DNA from: Fervidobacterium sp. UBA5837
Lineage (GTDB): Bacteria > Thermotogota > Thermotogae > Thermotogales > Fervidobacteriaceae
Reading direction: 5' to 3'
Length of the DNA: 64,000 nt
Assembly (NCBI GenBank): GCA_002432805.1
Contig: DJGV01000010.1
Location: 253,617 to 317,616 of the forward strand
The notes below the pieces were generated by a model. It did not search any database and was not told where the DNA came from. It was given only the letters and a program-made list of their open reading frames with translations. A program made the translations under genes and the position numbers. How positions within the stretch are numbered: position 1 is the first letter of the stretch; each line of letters begins with the position of its first letter. Of the stretch, positions 16,869 to 26,912 are shown in pieces.

Positions 16869-16892
16869 AACGCAAGGGGGCGTGGTATAATC

Positions 16893-17141
16893 ATGGAAAA
16901 AGTTCAAGAACTTGAGAATTTAGTGGAGGGTATAATAACAAGTTACACGGAACTGAAGAGAGAAAATGAAAAACTTTGGAATGAGCTTAATCAAGCAATC
17001 GAGAAAATAAGCCAGCTAGAAAAAGAAAAATCCGAACTTGAACGTCTATTGAGAAATAACGAGGAAATAATAAACAAACTAGTCATTAGGGTTAAAGACC
17101 TGATGAAGATATTGGAAGTGAGCGAAAATGAAGAAAGTTAA
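16893..17141 (+). CDS. Small coiled-coil protein upstream of zapA
   Basis: 82 residues, nearly all heptad pattern (LENLVEGIITSYTELKREN, LEKEKSELERLL), so a single long coiled coil; no membrane segment. It overlaps zapA by 14 bases, a strong hint that the two products work together. ZapB of E. coli is a coiled-coil partner of ZapA at the division ring with similar size, so a ZapB-like role is plausible, but coiled coils cannot be assigned by sequence likeness alone. The lead sequence AAGGGGGCGTGG acts as SD before ATG 16893. Confidence 0.7.
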   Translation: MEKVQELENLVEGIITSYTELKRENEKLWNELNQAIEKISQLEKEKSELERLLRNNEEIINKLVIRVKDLMKILEVSENEES

Positions 17142-17394
17142 AATAACGCTCTTCGGAAAGGATTATGAATTCACTTCCAATAGCAGTGATGAGGCCATAG
17201 ATTACGTACACAAAAGATTGAAGGAACTTCAAGCAAGTTACAACAAGCTTTACGGAGATACGCCGTTTGATGAACTGTTAGTGCTCGTTCTATGTGATGT
17301 GTTAGAGCAAGAATATAACTCTCAAAAAGCAATAGACAGCACTCTAAGCAATTTGAGAGAAAAACTTAAGATGTTAAGATTGGAAGGTGAGTAA
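17128..17394 (+). CDS. zapA: Cell division protein ZapA
   Basis: 88 residues. N-terminal beta-hairpin (KKVKITLFGKDYEFTS) followed by a long helix (EAIDYVHKRLKELQ and onwards), the ZapA layout. ZapA binds FtsZ and promotes ring formation in the cytoplasm. Start ATG 17128 lies within the end of the coiled-coil gene, and murI follows after 6 bases, so division and wall genes share an operon. Assignment is by layout and key residues; short length limits certainty. Confidence 0.78.
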   Translation: MKKVKITLFGKDYEFTSNSSDEAIDYVHKRLKELQASYNKLYGDTPFDELLVLVLCDVLEQEYNSQKAIDSTLSNLREKLKMLRLEGE

Positions 17395-17400
17395 TTCCGA

Positions 17401-18207
17401 ATGACAATAGGATTATTTGATTCAGGTGTAGGTGGGCTTTCTGTCTTGAAGAAACTAATAGAGACGCTCCCAGCACATTACATATACGTAGCAGATACGA
17501 TGCGTGCACCATACGGTACAAAAAACAGAGAGACCATAGAGGTATTCAGCAGGGAGATCATAGGATTTCTTGCAGAAAAAAAAGTTGAACGGATCTTTGC
17601 TGCTTGTAACACATCCGACTCAGCACTGGCGAGGTACCGAGGGACATTCAAGATACCATACCATAGCATCATCGAAGCGGGTGTGAATGCTTCAAAGTAC
17701 GATAGAGTTGCGGTAATTGGAACACACATGACGGTTCAAAGTGGCCTATACAAACAAGAGTTGGAAGCGCGTGGCAAGAAAGTGAGTCAACGTCCAACTC
17801 AGCTTTTTGTTTCGATAGTAGAAGAGGGTATCTTCTATGGAAACATGGTTGAAGCCGTTGTAAAATTCTACTTGGAACCTTTTAGAAAATTCAAACCTCA
17901 AGAACTTATACTTGGTTGTACGCACTTTCCATTTCTTAAAGACATCATAGCACGTCTCATGGACAACGTAAGAATAATAGATCCCGCTGATGAAATCGTT
18001 AGAGAAGTATCACATCTAGTGGGAAGTGGTAGATCATTTGTTGAGTTTTATGTGACCGGAGATCCTGAAGAGTTTGAAAGAAAACTAAAGAAGATCGGAT
18101 TCAGGCATCCATATCAAATGAAACACTTAGAAATATCAGAACTGGAGCAGAAGGTGGTCTATTTTGAAAGAGCTTGTGATTCTGACAGGGTACTCGGGAG
18201 CGGGTAA
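17401..18207 (+). CDS. murI: Glutamate racemase
   Basis: Makes D-glutamate for peptidoglycan by a two-cysteine mechanism. 268 residues. The first catalytic Cys is C69 in AACNTSDSAL and the second C173 in LGCTHFP; the N-terminal IGLFDSGVGGLSV is diagnostic. The usual ACNTASA reads ACNTSDSA here, a mild variation. Start ATG 17401 follows GGAAGGTGAG. The end overlaps rapZ by 44 bases. Neighbours zapA and yvcK fit a wall/division cluster. Confidence 0.94.
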   Translation: MTIGLFDSGVGGLSVLKKLIETLPAHYIYVADTMRAPYGTKNRETIEVFSREIIGFLAEKKVERIFAACNTSDSALARYRGTFKIPYHSIIEAGVNASKYDRVAVIGTHMTVQSGLYKQELEARGKKVSQRPTQLFVSIVEEGIFYGNMVEAVVKFYLEPFRKFKPQELILGCTHFPFLKDIIARLMDNVRIIDPADEIVREVSHLVGSGRSFVEFYVTGDPEEFERKLKKIGFRHPYQMKHLEISELEQKVVYFERACDSDRVLGSG

Positions 18208-19012
18208 GTCTACTGCTGCAGGATTGATCGAAGATTTGGGCTTCTTTTGCATCGACAATCTACCACCAGATGCGACCTATCAAGTAGCAAATATTGTTGC
18301 AGGCAATGTCGATAAACTTGCCATAGTGTTGGATGTGAGAAGCTATTTGTTTGGTGATGTGAAAAAGGCCATAAAGGACCTGAAAGATAGGTTCAATTTT
18401 TGTAAAGTAGTCTTTTTAACTGCAAAGAAAGATGTCCTCATACAAAGATTTGCCCATACACGACGTACCCACCCACTATCAAAACAAACTACTTCGATTT
18501 CGGAAGCGATTGATTTGGAGACAGAATTGATGAATGGGGTTATCGAAGCTGCTGATGTAATTATAGATACAAGTCAGATAAACCCTCATCAATTGAGGGA
18601 AAAGCTCACAAATATTTTGTCATCTGCAGGTAGTAAGAAATCGATCATACATATAATAAGTTTCGGATTCAAATACGGCATGCCCCTTGATGCCGATTTT
18701 GTTTTTGATGCCAGATTTTTTCCAAATCCGTTCTACATACCAGAACTTCGTCAGAAGGATGGCAGAGACGAGGAAGTAAAGGATTTCCTAAAAAAAGTGG
18801 ATGGAGTGGACGAGTATCTCCACTCAATTTTCAACATCGTCAGTTTTGCTGCTGCTAGATACGAAAGCGAAGGCCGAAATGAGATAACCTTAGCCATCGG
18901 ATGTACAGGCGGGAGGCACAGATCCGTCTATTTTGCAGAAGAGATAAAGAATATTTTAGAAGCGCGTAGTTACCAAACAACTGTGGAACACAGGGATGTT
19001 GATCTTGGATGA
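18164..19012 (+). CDS. rapZ: RapZ/YvcJ-family nucleotide-binding protein
   Basis: P-loop protein; homologues are the RNase E adapter that controls glucosamine-6-phosphate synthase in E. coli and YvcJ in Bacillus. 282 residues, with Walker A GYSGAGKST at 9-17 and the C-terminal GCTGGRHRSVYFAEE motif typical of the family. Start is TTG 18164 with AAGGTGGT as SD, inside murI (44-base overlap). It is followed with a four-base overlap by yvcK and then whiA, the well-known rapZ-yvcK-whiA cluster of Gram-positive bacteria. Its target here is unknown. Confidence 0.92.
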   Translation: MKELVILTGYSGAGKSTAAGLIEDLGFFCIDNLPPDATYQVANIVAGNVDKLAIVLDVRSYLFGDVKKAIKDLKDRFNFCKVVFLTAKKDVLIQRFAHTRRTHPLSKQTTSISEAIDLETELMNGVIEAADVIIDTSQINPHQLREKLTNILSSAGSKKSIIHIISFGFKYGMPLDADFVFDARFFPNPFYIPELRQKDGRDEEVKDFLKKVDGVDEYLHSIFNIVSFAAARYESEGRNEITLAIGCTGGRHRSVYFAEEIKNILEARSYQTTVEHRDVDLG

Positions 19013-19977
19013 GAGTGGTAGCCGTTGGCGGAGGAACTGGATTATCTACACTTTTGAGAGGATTAAAGACTTTTACATGTGATATAGATGCTATAGTAAC
19101 GATAACCGACGAAGGTGGTAGTTCCGGTATTTTGAGAGAGGAACTCAACGTTCCACCACCAGGTGATATAAGGAACAACCTCATCGCACTTGCAAATGAT
19201 GAAGATACACTAAGTCAGGTATTCAACTACAGATTCAGGAATGGCACTTTGTCTGGACATCCCGTGGGAAATATCATATTAGCTGCGTTAACGAAGATAA
19301 CTGGTAACTTTGCAGAGGCAGTTAGCAAAATGTCTGACATATTGGCAATCAAAGGGCGAGTTCTACCAGTTTCAAACGATATGGCGCGGTTAATAGCTCG
19401 ATTCGAAGATGGTTCAATCATTAAAGGCGAGACCCAGATTGTAGAATATGGCAAGAAAACGTTTAGGAAGATAACTGAGCTGAAGTTGACCCAACCAATC
19501 ACATTGAACCCTGCGGCAAAAGAAGCAATACAGAATGCAGATGTGCTTGTATTGGGACCAGGAAGTTTGTATACAAGCATTATCGCAAATCTAATCGTGG
19601 AAGGATTTTCACAAGTAGTTGCAAGCACAGTGGCACCAAAGATATACATAGCCAATATAATGACGCAACCTGGTGAGACACACAATTACACATTGAAAGA
19701 CCATGTGCAAGAAATTGAGAGATACCTTGGTACAAGAATTGATTACATAGTCTATTCTTTCCCACCAAAGGAACCAGTGATATTGGAAAAATACAGGTTA
19801 AAAGGTTCTGTACCTGTAGAAAATGATCTCTTAGAAACGGAAAGACGTATAATAAAAGGACACTTTTCTTCAATAGTACTCGATGAAGATTACAGAATAA
19901 GACATGATTCTTTATTGCTTGCAAAAGCAATATTCGAGTTGAGCGAGGCTTCTGTGAACAAAATTGTCATGAGGTGA
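19009..19977 (+). CDS. yvcK: YvcK/CofD-family gluconeogenesis factor
   Basis: 322 residues. Family members bind UDP-sugars and affect cell shape and growth on gluconeogenic carbon. Key motifs: VVAVGGGTGLSTLLRGLK, TDEGGSSGILRE, PPPGDIRNNL, NPAAKEAI and VLGPGSLYTSI. Overlaps rapZ by four bases (ATGA) and precedes whiA by four bases. Cytoplasmic. Its setting among zapA and murI supports a link to wall synthesis. Confidence 0.92.
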   Translation: MRVVAVGGGTGLSTLLRGLKTFTCDIDAIVTITDEGGSSGILREELNVPPPGDIRNNLIALANDEDTLSQVFNYRFRNGTLSGHPVGNIILAALTKITGNFAEAVSKMSDILAIKGRVLPVSNDMARLIARFEDGSIIKGETQIVEYGKKTFRKITELKLTQPITLNPAAKEAIQNADVLVLGPGSLYTSIIANLIVEGFSQVVASTVAPKIYIANIMTQPGETHNYTLKDHVQEIERYLGTRIDYIVYSFPPKEPVILEKYRLKGSVPVENDLLETERRIIKGHFSSIVLDEDYRIRHDSLLLAKAIFELSEASVNKIVMR

Positions 19978-19981
19978 CAGC

Positions 19982-20908
19982 GTGAGATACACATTTTCGG
20001 AAGAAGTAAAAGGTGAATTATGTCAAGTTGAAGTGCTCAGTGCTGAAGAGGCCCAGGCTGAGCTAATTGGTTATTTGAAAGGCAAAGGTATCTTTGTAAA
20101 AACATCAACCGATTCGTACATATCGTTAGAAGTTGGTTTCATACCTGCAGCGCGTCGAATAATGACGTTGATGCATCAACTCGGTGTAGACAAGAAGAAA
20201 CTCACATTGTTAAAGAACAGATTGCAAAAAAAGAGAGTACAAGTTTTCATTCCCATCGATATACTCTCGAAACTAGGCATATCGATACTTGAAACACCAG
20301 ATTTTATTGAAAACGACATAGGCCTATTTGGTGCGTTTTTGAGAGGCCTATTTGTATCTTCTGGGTCTATAACGGATCCATCTCGTCATTACCACTTTGA
20401 ATTAGTATCTTACAGTGAGAATCTACTCGAACACATCAGTAAATTGTTGAATAGCTTCCTCGGTATAACTGGGAAAATATCAAAATTAAAGTACAACAAC
20501 AGATACTACGTTAAGCGTGGGAAGGATATCCAAGATATCTTAGAAGTGATCGGCGCATCGCGAGCAGCTGGTCATATAGATAAGATAATCACATCAAGGG
20601 AAATAAAGGGTGACATAAATAGAACACTGAATTTTTTGAGTGCAAACGCAAAACGTACTGGAGATAGTAACGTCAAACAGATCGAGACGATAAATTACAT
20701 AGATCAAGTTATAGGTTTGGACAACCTTCCCGAAGAACTTAGAAAAATTGCATACATGCGACTTGACAACGAAGACCTTTCTCTCACTGAAATAGGTCAG
20801 TTGTTTGATCCTCCGTTGACAAAGAGTATGGTGTATAATAAAATCAAAAAAATCACTAAAATGGCTGAAGCCTTTGATAAGAACGTAAAAAACATCAACA
20901 ATGCTTGA
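19982..20908 (+). CDS. whiA: WhiA-family DNA-binding protein
   Basis: 308 residues. N-terminal TFSEEVKGELCQ, a central LAGLIDADG-like homing-endonuclease fold without cleavage activity (GAFLRGLFVSSGSI), and a C-terminal helix-turn-helix (LSLTEIGQLFDPPLTKSMVYNKIKK region). In relatives it governs division or sporulation genes. GTG start at 19982 after AGGTGACA. It is last in the operon from 16242; the 127-base gap that follows has no clear terminator. Confidence 0.92.
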   Translation: MRYTFSEEVKGELCQVEVLSAEEAQAELIGYLKGKGIFVKTSTDSYISLEVGFIPAARRIMTLMHQLGVDKKKLTLLKNRLQKKRVQVFIPIDILSKLGISILETPDFIENDIGLFGAFLRGLFVSSGSITDPSRHYHFELVSYSENLLEHISKLLNSFLGITGKISKLKYNNRYYVKRGKDIQDILEVIGASRAAGHIDKIITSREIKGDINRTLNFLSANAKRTGDSNVKQIETINYIDQVIGLDNLPEELRKIAYMRLDNEDLSLTEIGQLFDPPLTKSMVYNKIKKITKMAEAFDKNVKNINNA

Positions 20909-21035
20909 TCAGAAATAATTCAGAAACAACATTCTTACCAGTGAGTTGAAAAACTACTTAAAACATTATACACAAACTAAGCAAAATTTAAGGAAATTAT
21001 GAGTTAATGGTATCATTCCAAAGCGTGGTGATAAT

Positions 21036-21494
21036 ATGAAGTGCCCATTTTGTGGATATGAAGATACAAGAGTTCTTGATTCAAGAGAACTGAGCGATGG
21101 TAGAGCGATAAGAAGAAGAAGAGAATGCCCAGAATGTCATGCCAGATTCACAACGTACGAGAGGTATGAAACTGGGCCAATTACCGTTGTAAAAAAAGAT
21201 GGTAGAAGAGAGAGATTCGATAGAAGGAAGATCCTCAATGGCCTCTTAAAAGCATTTGAGAAACGTCCCATCACAACAGACGAAATAGAGAAGATAGTCG
21301 ACAACATAGTATCGAACTTACAAAAGAGTGGTAGCATGGAAATAAGCACGGCTCAAATTGGTAAGATGGTAATGGAAGAACTGCGCAAAGTAGACCAAGT
21401 TGCCTACGTAAGGTTTGCATCCGTCTACAAAGACTTCCGAGAGATAGATCAATTCATAGAAGTCATAAAAGAATTGAGAAGTGACAACAAATAG
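21036..21494 (+). CDS. nrdR: Transcriptional repressor NrdR
   Basis: Represses ribonucleotide reductase genes in response to (d)ATP. 152 residues: N-terminal zinc ribbon with C3, C6, C31, C34 ([20 protein letters not shown]), then an ATP-cone domain ([16 protein letters not shown]). Start ATG 21036 after GTGGTGATAAT. A weak promoter, TTGAAA-15-TATACA, lies at about 20946-20972. The stop codon begins a 14-base tandem duplication. No nrd gene lies nearby. Confidence 0.93.
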   Translation: MKCPFCGYEDTRVLDSRELSDGRAIRRRRECPECHARFTTYERYETGPITVVKKDGRRERFDRRKILNGLLKAFEKRPITTDEIEKIVDNIVSNLQKSGSMEISTAQIGKMVMEELRKVDQVAYVRFASVYKDFREIDQFIEVIKELRSDNK

Positions 21495-21519
21495 GTTAAG
21501 TCCTCTAGGTTAAGTCCTC
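21492..21519 (+). repeat. 14-base perfect tandem duplication at the nrdR stop codon
   Basis: TAGGTTAAGTCCTC occurs twice without a gap (21492-21505 and 21506-21519); the first base triplet is the nrdR stop. Followed by TATAAT at 21529, a possible -10 for greA without a good -35. Confidence 0.9.
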
Positions 21520-21596
21520 AATCGATAGTATAATATTATAAAATGTACAAGAAAAATAGAACAATCTTGAAATCATAAACTGGGAGGGATTCATTG

Positions 21597-22073
21597 ATGG
21601 AAAAAATAAAGCTTACAAAACAAGGGTATGAAAAGTTGCAGCAGGAACTGATAGAACTAAAAAGACAGCTTATGGTAGAAATACCAGAAAAAATCAAAGC
21701 TGCGAGAGAACTCGGTGATCTATCTGAAAATTCCGAATACCAAGAAGCAAAGAACGCACAAGGTCTGATCGCTTCGAGGATAGAAGAACTTGAGCAAATG
21801 CTTTTGAATGCTGAAATAATAACTGAAAATTCCAATGCTTCTGTTGTTAGCCTTGGGTATTGGATACGACTTAAAAACCTTGACACAGGTGAGGAAATGA
21901 AATTCCAATTAGTTAATCCACAAGAAGCAGATATATTTGAGAACAAAATTAGTGTAGAATCACCACTTGGTAGAAGCATCATAAACAATGCAAAAAAGGG
22001 CCAAACAGTTAAAATAAAAGCGCCAAAGGGAACCATAGTGAGGTACGAAATATTGGATATAACAGCAGATTAA
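21597..22073 (+). CDS. greA: Transcription elongation factor GreA
   Basis: Rescues backtracked RNA polymerase by stimulating transcript cleavage. About 158 residues: N-terminal coiled-coil hairpin ([32 protein letters not shown]) with the acidic tip, and a C-terminal FKBP-like domain with [14 protein letters not shown]. Both TTG 21594 and ATG 21597 follow SD GGGAGGGAT; ATG 21597 matches the family start ([14 protein letters not shown]). lysS follows closely and may be co-transcribed. Confidence 0.93.
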   Translation: MEKIKLTKQGYEKLQQELIELKRQLMVEIPEKIKAARELGDLSENSEYQEAKNAQGLIASRIEELEQMLLNAEIITENSNASVVSLGYWIRLKNLDTGEEMKFQLVNPQEADIFENKISVESPLGRSIINNAKKGQTVKIKAPKGTIVRYEILDITAD

Positions 22074-22110
22074 AAATTCATTTTTGGTTATCTGCACAGG
22101 AGGGATTATC

Positions 22111-23631
22111 TTGTTGAAGAAGTTTAGGGAAGAAAGGATCAAGGAGATAGAAGGGTTACGTGCTCTGGGGATCAATCCATATCCATACAGCTACAAGAAG
22201 ACCCACACAAGTGAAGATATTAGAACACAGTTTCAGAACATAGCAAATGGTGAGGTTACTAACGAAAGAGTTTCAACTGCCGGTAGGGTAATGGCACTAA
22301 GGGAACATGGTAAAAGCACATTTTTTCACATCAAAGATACTTTTGGTAGAATACAAGCGTACGTAAGAAAAGATAGAACGGAAAATTATGAATTTTTCAA
22401 AGAGCATATCACTTTAGGAGACATAATAGGTATCGAAGGAATCGTCTTCAAGAGCAACACAGGTGAGGTTACGGTCCTCGTTGAAAAATTCCAACTTCTC
22501 AACAAACCACTCCGTCCAATGCCGGAAAAATGGCATGGAATAAAAGATAGAGAAATACTCTACAGGCAAAGATACGCTGAGATGATTGCAAACGATGAAA
22601 CGGTCAAAAGATTCAGGATGAGATCCGATATCATAAGGATGATACGAGAATTTCTTTCATCGAAAGGTTTTTTTGAAGTCGAAACGCCCATCTTGCAGTA
22701 TCAAACGGGTGGAGCATCTGCAAGGCCATTTATCACTCACCTGAATGCTCTTGATATAGATATGTACTTGAGAATCGCTACTGAGCTGCATCTCAAGAGA
22801 TTCATAGTTGGTGGATTCGACAAAGTATACGAAATAGGTAGAATATTTAGAAACGAAGGAATATCATACAAGCACCATCCAGAGTTCACTACAATAGAAC
22901 TATACCAAGCGTATGCCGATTACGAAGATATCATGAATTTAACAGAAGAACTCATCACTCATCTGGTTGAGAAACTCTATGGCACAACGAAGATTACATA
23001 TCAAGGTCAAGAAATTGATTTCACAAGACCTTGGAAGAGAGTGAAGATGAGAGATTTCATCAAAGAAAATCTTGGAGTAGATATACTCGAAGACAGCAAC
23101 GAAAAGTTCGTATCCGTTCTCGCGTCGCACGATGTTGAAATCGATATAAACGACAGAGGACACATGATAGAAAAATTGTGGGACCTCGTTGAAGACAAAG
23201 TTTTGCAACCTACGTTCCTTTTGGAACATCCAGTTGAGATATCGCCACTTGCAAAGAAGAGTAGAGATGATTCAAGAGTAACGGAAAGGTTCGAACTCAT
23301 AATATACGGTCGCGAGATGGCAAACGCATTCAGCGAATTGAACGACCCAGTTGACCAATACGAAAGATTTGTCAACCAACTCAGATTAAGAGACCTTGGA
23401 GACGAAGAGGCACAAATGATGGACAAAGATTTCGTCAGGGCACTTGAATATGGAATGCCACCTACAGGTGGGCTTGGAATAGGAATAGATAGACTCGTGA
23501 TGTTACTTACAGACAGTCCAAACATCAGAGATGTCATTGCGTTTCCGCTCGTAAGGCCAGAGGGAGACGTTGATATAGAAGAAATCGAAGACGACGGAAA
23601 TGACAGTGGTGAAAGGGGAGAACAAGCATGA
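22111..23631 (+). CDS. lysS: Lysyl-tRNA synthetase, class II
   Basis: Charges tRNA-Lys. About 506 residues: N-terminal OB-fold anticodon-binding domain, then the class II core with motif 2 ([22 protein letters not shown] region) and motif 3 ([13 protein letters not shown]). The frame is open from 22084 but SD AGGAGGGATT (22098-22107) places the start at TTG 22111, giving [17 protein letters not shown]. It overlaps the next gene by four bases (ATGA), so an envelope protein is coupled to a synthetase, which is unusual. Confidence 0.94.
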   Translation: MLKKFREERIKEIEGLRALGINPYPYSYKKTHTSEDIRTQFQNIANGEVTNERVSTAGRVMALREHGKSTFFHIKDTFGRIQAYVRKDRTENYEFFKEHITLGDIIGIEGIVFKSNTGEVTVLVEKFQLLNKPLRPMPEKWHGIKDREILYRQRYAEMIANDETVKRFRMRSDIIRMIREFLSSKGFFEVETPILQYQTGGASARPFITHLNALDIDMYLRIATELHLKRFIVGGFDKVYEIGRIFRNEGISYKHHPEFTTIELYQAYADYEDIMNLTEELITHLVEKLYGTTKITYQGQEIDFTRPWKRVKMRDFIKENLGVDILEDSNEKFVSVLASHDVEIDINDRGHMIEKLWDLVEDKVLQPTFLLEHPVEISPLAKKSRDDSRVTERFELIIYGREMANAFSELNDPVDQYERFVNQLRLRDLGDEEAQMMDKDFVRALEYGMPPTGGLGIGIDRLVMLLTDSPNIRDVIAFPLVRPEGDVDIEEIEDDGNDSGERGEQA

Positions 23632-25379
23632 GTAAGGAAAGTAAGAGACAAATTTCGTCCAAACGAAGTGGTGCATCATCAACAAGTTCAAGTAAAGTCA
23701 GAAGAGTCATGGCAAGATGGCAGCAGGTTATCATATGGGTGCTTGCCATAGCATTCATTGCAGGTATTGCATTATGGGCACTTGCGGTAAATTACAATCC
23801 AGCTTCCAGTGCAAAAGTCAAAAGAACACTTGAAGAAACAATTGGATATTTGACGGTCGATGGTACAGCGACGAAAAATGAAAACTATTGGGTATTTCCA
23901 GAGGAAATAGAGCAGGCATATGGTGACTTACTTGCGCAATATGGTAGCCCTTCTTTGGATCCAGCAATTGAGGAGCCATACCTTAAGACACTCATCGCGG
24001 TCGACCAACTCAGCAGCAAAGTCACACTTTACTATGCTGAAGTTGAAAAGATAAAGCCAGATAGCAAAAAAGTAAACGAGGCGGTTAAAGCTGAAATTGA
24101 CGCCATAAACAAAGATGCTACGAAATCTCAGCAGATAAAGACACAATATGGAAGTATCTCAAACTACGAAAAGGAATTCAAAAAACAGAAAGAAACAGAA
24201 CTAACAATCCAAGCAGTTAAAGACAAATTGGGAGTAGTAACCGAAGACGAAATCAAGAAGTACTATGACGAAAATAAGGATGACCTTACAACAAATTACA
24301 CCAAGGCAGAGACTCAATATGTAACGTTCGAAACAAAAGAAGAGATGGACAACTTTGTGGCCTTAGCAATGGAAAAAGGTATAAGCCAAGCCGCAACGGA
24401 ATCTTCAGTTATACTCAGCGATTACACAGTAACACCTGGTACGTTCCCGGAAGAGATCGAAAAAGAAATCTTTAATGCAACTTCCACAATCATATCGTTC
24501 CCATACAACGACACGTACTTTGTTTTCGACATAAAGAGTGTACAGAAAGTAGATACATACGACAACTTCAAAAACTCTGCTGCATACAGCGAGGTAGTTT
24601 CCACTCTACAAAATCAGAAATTTAGTGAGAACATAACGAAGTGGAAAGAAGAAAAGAAAGTATCATTTGAATTCCAAGACCCAGTGTATGCAACATGGTA
24701 CACAGCACTCAGCACAGAAGATAAAGACTTGTTAAATGTTTACAAGAAATTATACGAACAACTATTTGACGAAAACAACGAAGTTAGAAATGATGTTGCA
24801 GTTGAGCAAAAATCCGCATTTCTTGTCGTTGCAGATAGGATAGCGGCAAGTACAGACACCACATTCGACCCAATCAGGCAAGACGTGACCACATTCGAAA
24901 AGAAAGTTGTTGAATCGGTATATGATCAAACAAAGGGCTCATCACAAGAAATACTCAGAAGAATGAAAGATTACTATCCGGAGAAGAAGGACATATCATT
25001 CCAATACTATTCGAGCCTATATGATATGATAAAGCCATATCTCTCTGTAGGTGGTGCTTATTACGTTATTGACCAGCTTTACGAAGTCTATCTAGGGTTT
25101 GGAGATCTTGCAGAATCAACATCGACAGATCTTCAGATAAGATCAGACTCCTATTACAAGCTCTACGAAATGAACAAATTGTTAGGTGACCCACAAACTG
25201 CATGGTACTATCTTAACGAGCTAAAAACCATAAAACCTGATTACAGTATCAACTTTGACTCTGCGCAGAAAGAATTGGAAGACATGTTGGCTGAACAACA
25301 AGCTGCAAGTCTGAGCGCAACAGAAACTTCCCAAGAAACGGGTACAACAACTGAAACGCAATCTGCAACAACTGAGTGA
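23628..25379 (+). CDS. Membrane-anchored SurA/PpiD-like protein
   Basis: 583 residues. A basic Ser-rich N-terminus (30 residues), one membrane anchor (about 31-54, [21 protein letters not shown]), then a helical SurA/trigger-factor-like chaperone region ([30 protein letters not shown]). A parvulin-type core was looked for, but its conserved residues were not clear. A C-terminal helical repeat segment and a Ser/Thr/Glu/Gln-rich tail end the protein. It likely faces the periplasm and helps fold exported proteins. It overlaps lysS by four bases. The next gene is a shorter relative, so this is a tandem pair. Chaperone role is inferred from layout. Confidence 0.68.
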   Translation: MSKESKRQISSKRSGASSTSSSKVRRVMARWQQVIIWVLAIAFIAGIALWALAVNYNPASSAKVKRTLEETIGYLTVDGTATKNENYWVFPEEIEQAYGDLLAQYGSPSLDPAIEEPYLKTLIAVDQLSSKVTLYYAEVEKIKPDSKKVNEAVKAEIDAINKDATKSQQIKTQYGSISNYEKEFKKQKETELTIQAVKDKLGVVTEDEIKKYYDENKDDLTTNYTKAETQYVTFETKEEMDNFVALAMEKGISQAATESSVILSDYTVTPGTFPEEIEKEIFNATSTIISFPYNDTYFVFDIKSVQKVDTYDNFKNSAAYSEVVSTLQNQKFSENITKWKEEKKVSFEFQDPVYATWYTALSTEDKDLLNVYKKLYEQLFDENNEVRNDVAVEQKSAFLVVADRIAASTDTTFDPIRQDVTTFEKKVVESVYDQTKGSSQEILRRMKDYYPEKKDISFQYYSSLYDMIKPYLSVGGAYYVIDQLYEVYLGFGDLAESTSTDLQIRSDSYYKLYEMNKLLGDPQTAWYYLNELKTIKPDYSINFDSAQKELEDMLAEQQAASLSATETSQETGTTTETQSATTE

Positions 25380-25388
25380 AAATGACTA

Positions 25389-25417
25389 AATTCCCCCGCA
25401 GCCATTGCGGGGGAATT
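25389..25417 (+). terminator. Hairpin terminator after the lysS operon
   Basis: Perfect 12-base stem AATTCCCCCGCA / TGCGGGGGAATT with a five-base loop, followed by ACTATTTATT. The U-run is interrupted but the stem is very strong. Confidence 0.75.
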
Positions 25418-25538
25418 ACTATTTATTGCATTAAGCCATCTTATTGAGATGGAAAAAGTAACGCGACGGATGATAGTTAATTTTTACGAGTCAAGAGACT
25501 TGAAACGCTCAAGAGATTAGAGAGCTGGAGGTGACATT

Positions 25539-26891
25539 ATGGTAAGGAACACGAAGAAGATACTCATTTTTGTTTTATTGACTCTTGTCTTTACATTTGC
25601 TCAAGCTCAAACAGCTGAAACAGCTGCACAAATCGAAGTTAATGGTGCGGTGATTGAGAACGGGACAATAAGTGCAGAAGAAGTTTCTAGTTACTATGAA
25701 TACTATCTGCAGTACTATGGTACGCTTGACCCACTCTTTGAAGAGCCTTACGTAAAGGCCTTCATTTTGAACGAATTAGTCAAAGAAAGACTCACCGAAT
25801 ATTTTGCAAGAAAAGATGGAATCACAGTTGAAGAACTGCAAGCGAATAATTCCTCAGTTTCCGATGAAGAGATGCAGAGCTATTACAATGATAACAGAGA
25901 TAACCTCATGCAATATGAACAATACGTTGATTTTGACTATGCCTATTTTGAAACCCAAGAGGAAGCAAAGACATTTTACGACAAAGCAGCAGAAGTTGGG
26001 TATGACAAAGCGCTTGAAGAATCAAGTGTAGTTGAGAATGATTCCTACACAGGATTGAAAAAAGCTGAAACTGGCGAGGCATTCGTAGACATACTCTTTG
26101 GCAATTACGACAGTCCAATTAGGATAAGCTACTCTGACGATGGAAGTTTCGTGTTCCGTGTAAACAAGCTGAACGACATGTCCACTTACGAACTCTTCAA
26201 AGAATCTCAAATATACAACGACATACTCGGCCAAATTGTCATACAAAAATTCGACCAATACATAACCAACAGGATAAAAGATGAAAAAATCGCAATCAAA
26301 ACATCCGATGGTTACGCAGTTTGGATAGCAATTGCTAAAAACGAAGACATGCAAAAAATATACGACATATTCTACCCAGTAGTATTCGACAAAGATGGAA
26401 AAGTAGTTACGGATGATCCATGGTTACTTTCCGGTTTACTCGTTTCAATTGAAGAGACAGAAAAGATAGACCAATATACAACAGAATACAATGCAATTGT
26501 TGAGAAACTGTACAATATGGGCTATAAATCATTTGCCATATTGGCACGAATGAGAGAGATAAGCGATTCGGAACAGGTAAAACTTGAATACAACGTTGCA
26601 CTCTCTAATCTTCTACTTCAAGATATCGAAAATGGTAATATAATGTCCGTATTCCAATATCTATACATCAACATTGGAGAATTAGAAGAACTCACTCAAT
26701 CAGAGAATTCACAGATACGACAAAAGGCACTAGAATACCTCTACAGAATGTACAAAGTGTTGGGAGACACTCAAAGTGCACTTGAATACTTAAAGACCTT
26801 GCAAAGTGAAAATCCACAGTACATGGATTTTGGTGCAGCATTAAACGAACTAAATCAAATGACAGATACGGTAGGTGGAGAAAATCAATAA
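25539..26891 (+). CDS. Exported SurA-like protein with helical repeats
   Basis: 450 residues. Cleavable-looking signal peptide (KKILIFVLLTLVFTFAQAQ), then a region laid out like the preceding gene product: EEPYVKAFILNELVKERL, VSDEEMQSYYNDNRDNL and a comparable middle. The end holds TPR-like helices (LEYLYRMYKVLGDTQSALEYLKTLQSENPQ) that mirror [20 protein letters not shown] in its neighbour. So it is a diverged duplicate, secreted rather than anchored. No catalytic residues recognised. Start ATG 25539 follows GGAGGTGACATT. A periplasmic chaperone or cargo-binding role is inferred. Confidence 0.65.
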   Translation: MVRNTKKILIFVLLTLVFTFAQAQTAETAAQIEVNGAVIENGTISAEEVSSYYEYYLQYYGTLDPLFEEPYVKAFILNELVKERLTEYFARKDGITVEELQANNSSVSDEEMQSYYNDNRDNLMQYEQYVDFDYAYFETQEEAKTFYDKAAEVGYDKALEESSVVENDSYTGLKKAETGEAFVDILFGNYDSPIRISYSDDGSFVFRVNKLNDMSTYELFKESQIYNDILGQIVIQKFDQYITNRIKDEKIAIKTSDGYAVWIAIAKNEDMQKIYDIFYPVVFDKDGKVVTDDPWLLSGLLVSIEETEKIDQYTTEYNAIVEKLYNMGYKSFAILARMREISDSEQVKLEYNVALSNLLLQDIENGNIMSVFQYLYINIGELEELTQSENSQIRQKALEYLYRMYKVLGDTQSALEYLKTLQSENPQYMDFGAALNELNQMTDTVGGENQ

Positions 26892-26912
26892 AACTCATGA
26901 GGTGATAACGGC

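Noticed and set aside
20909..21035. Terminator after whiA
   Set aside because: No stable hairpin with a T-run is visible; only a weak promoter-like pair before nrdR.
21536..22036. 166-codon minus-strand ORF over greA
   Set aside because: It is the reverse-frame shadow of the clear greA gene. It has no SD and a low-complexity Ser/Phe-rich product.
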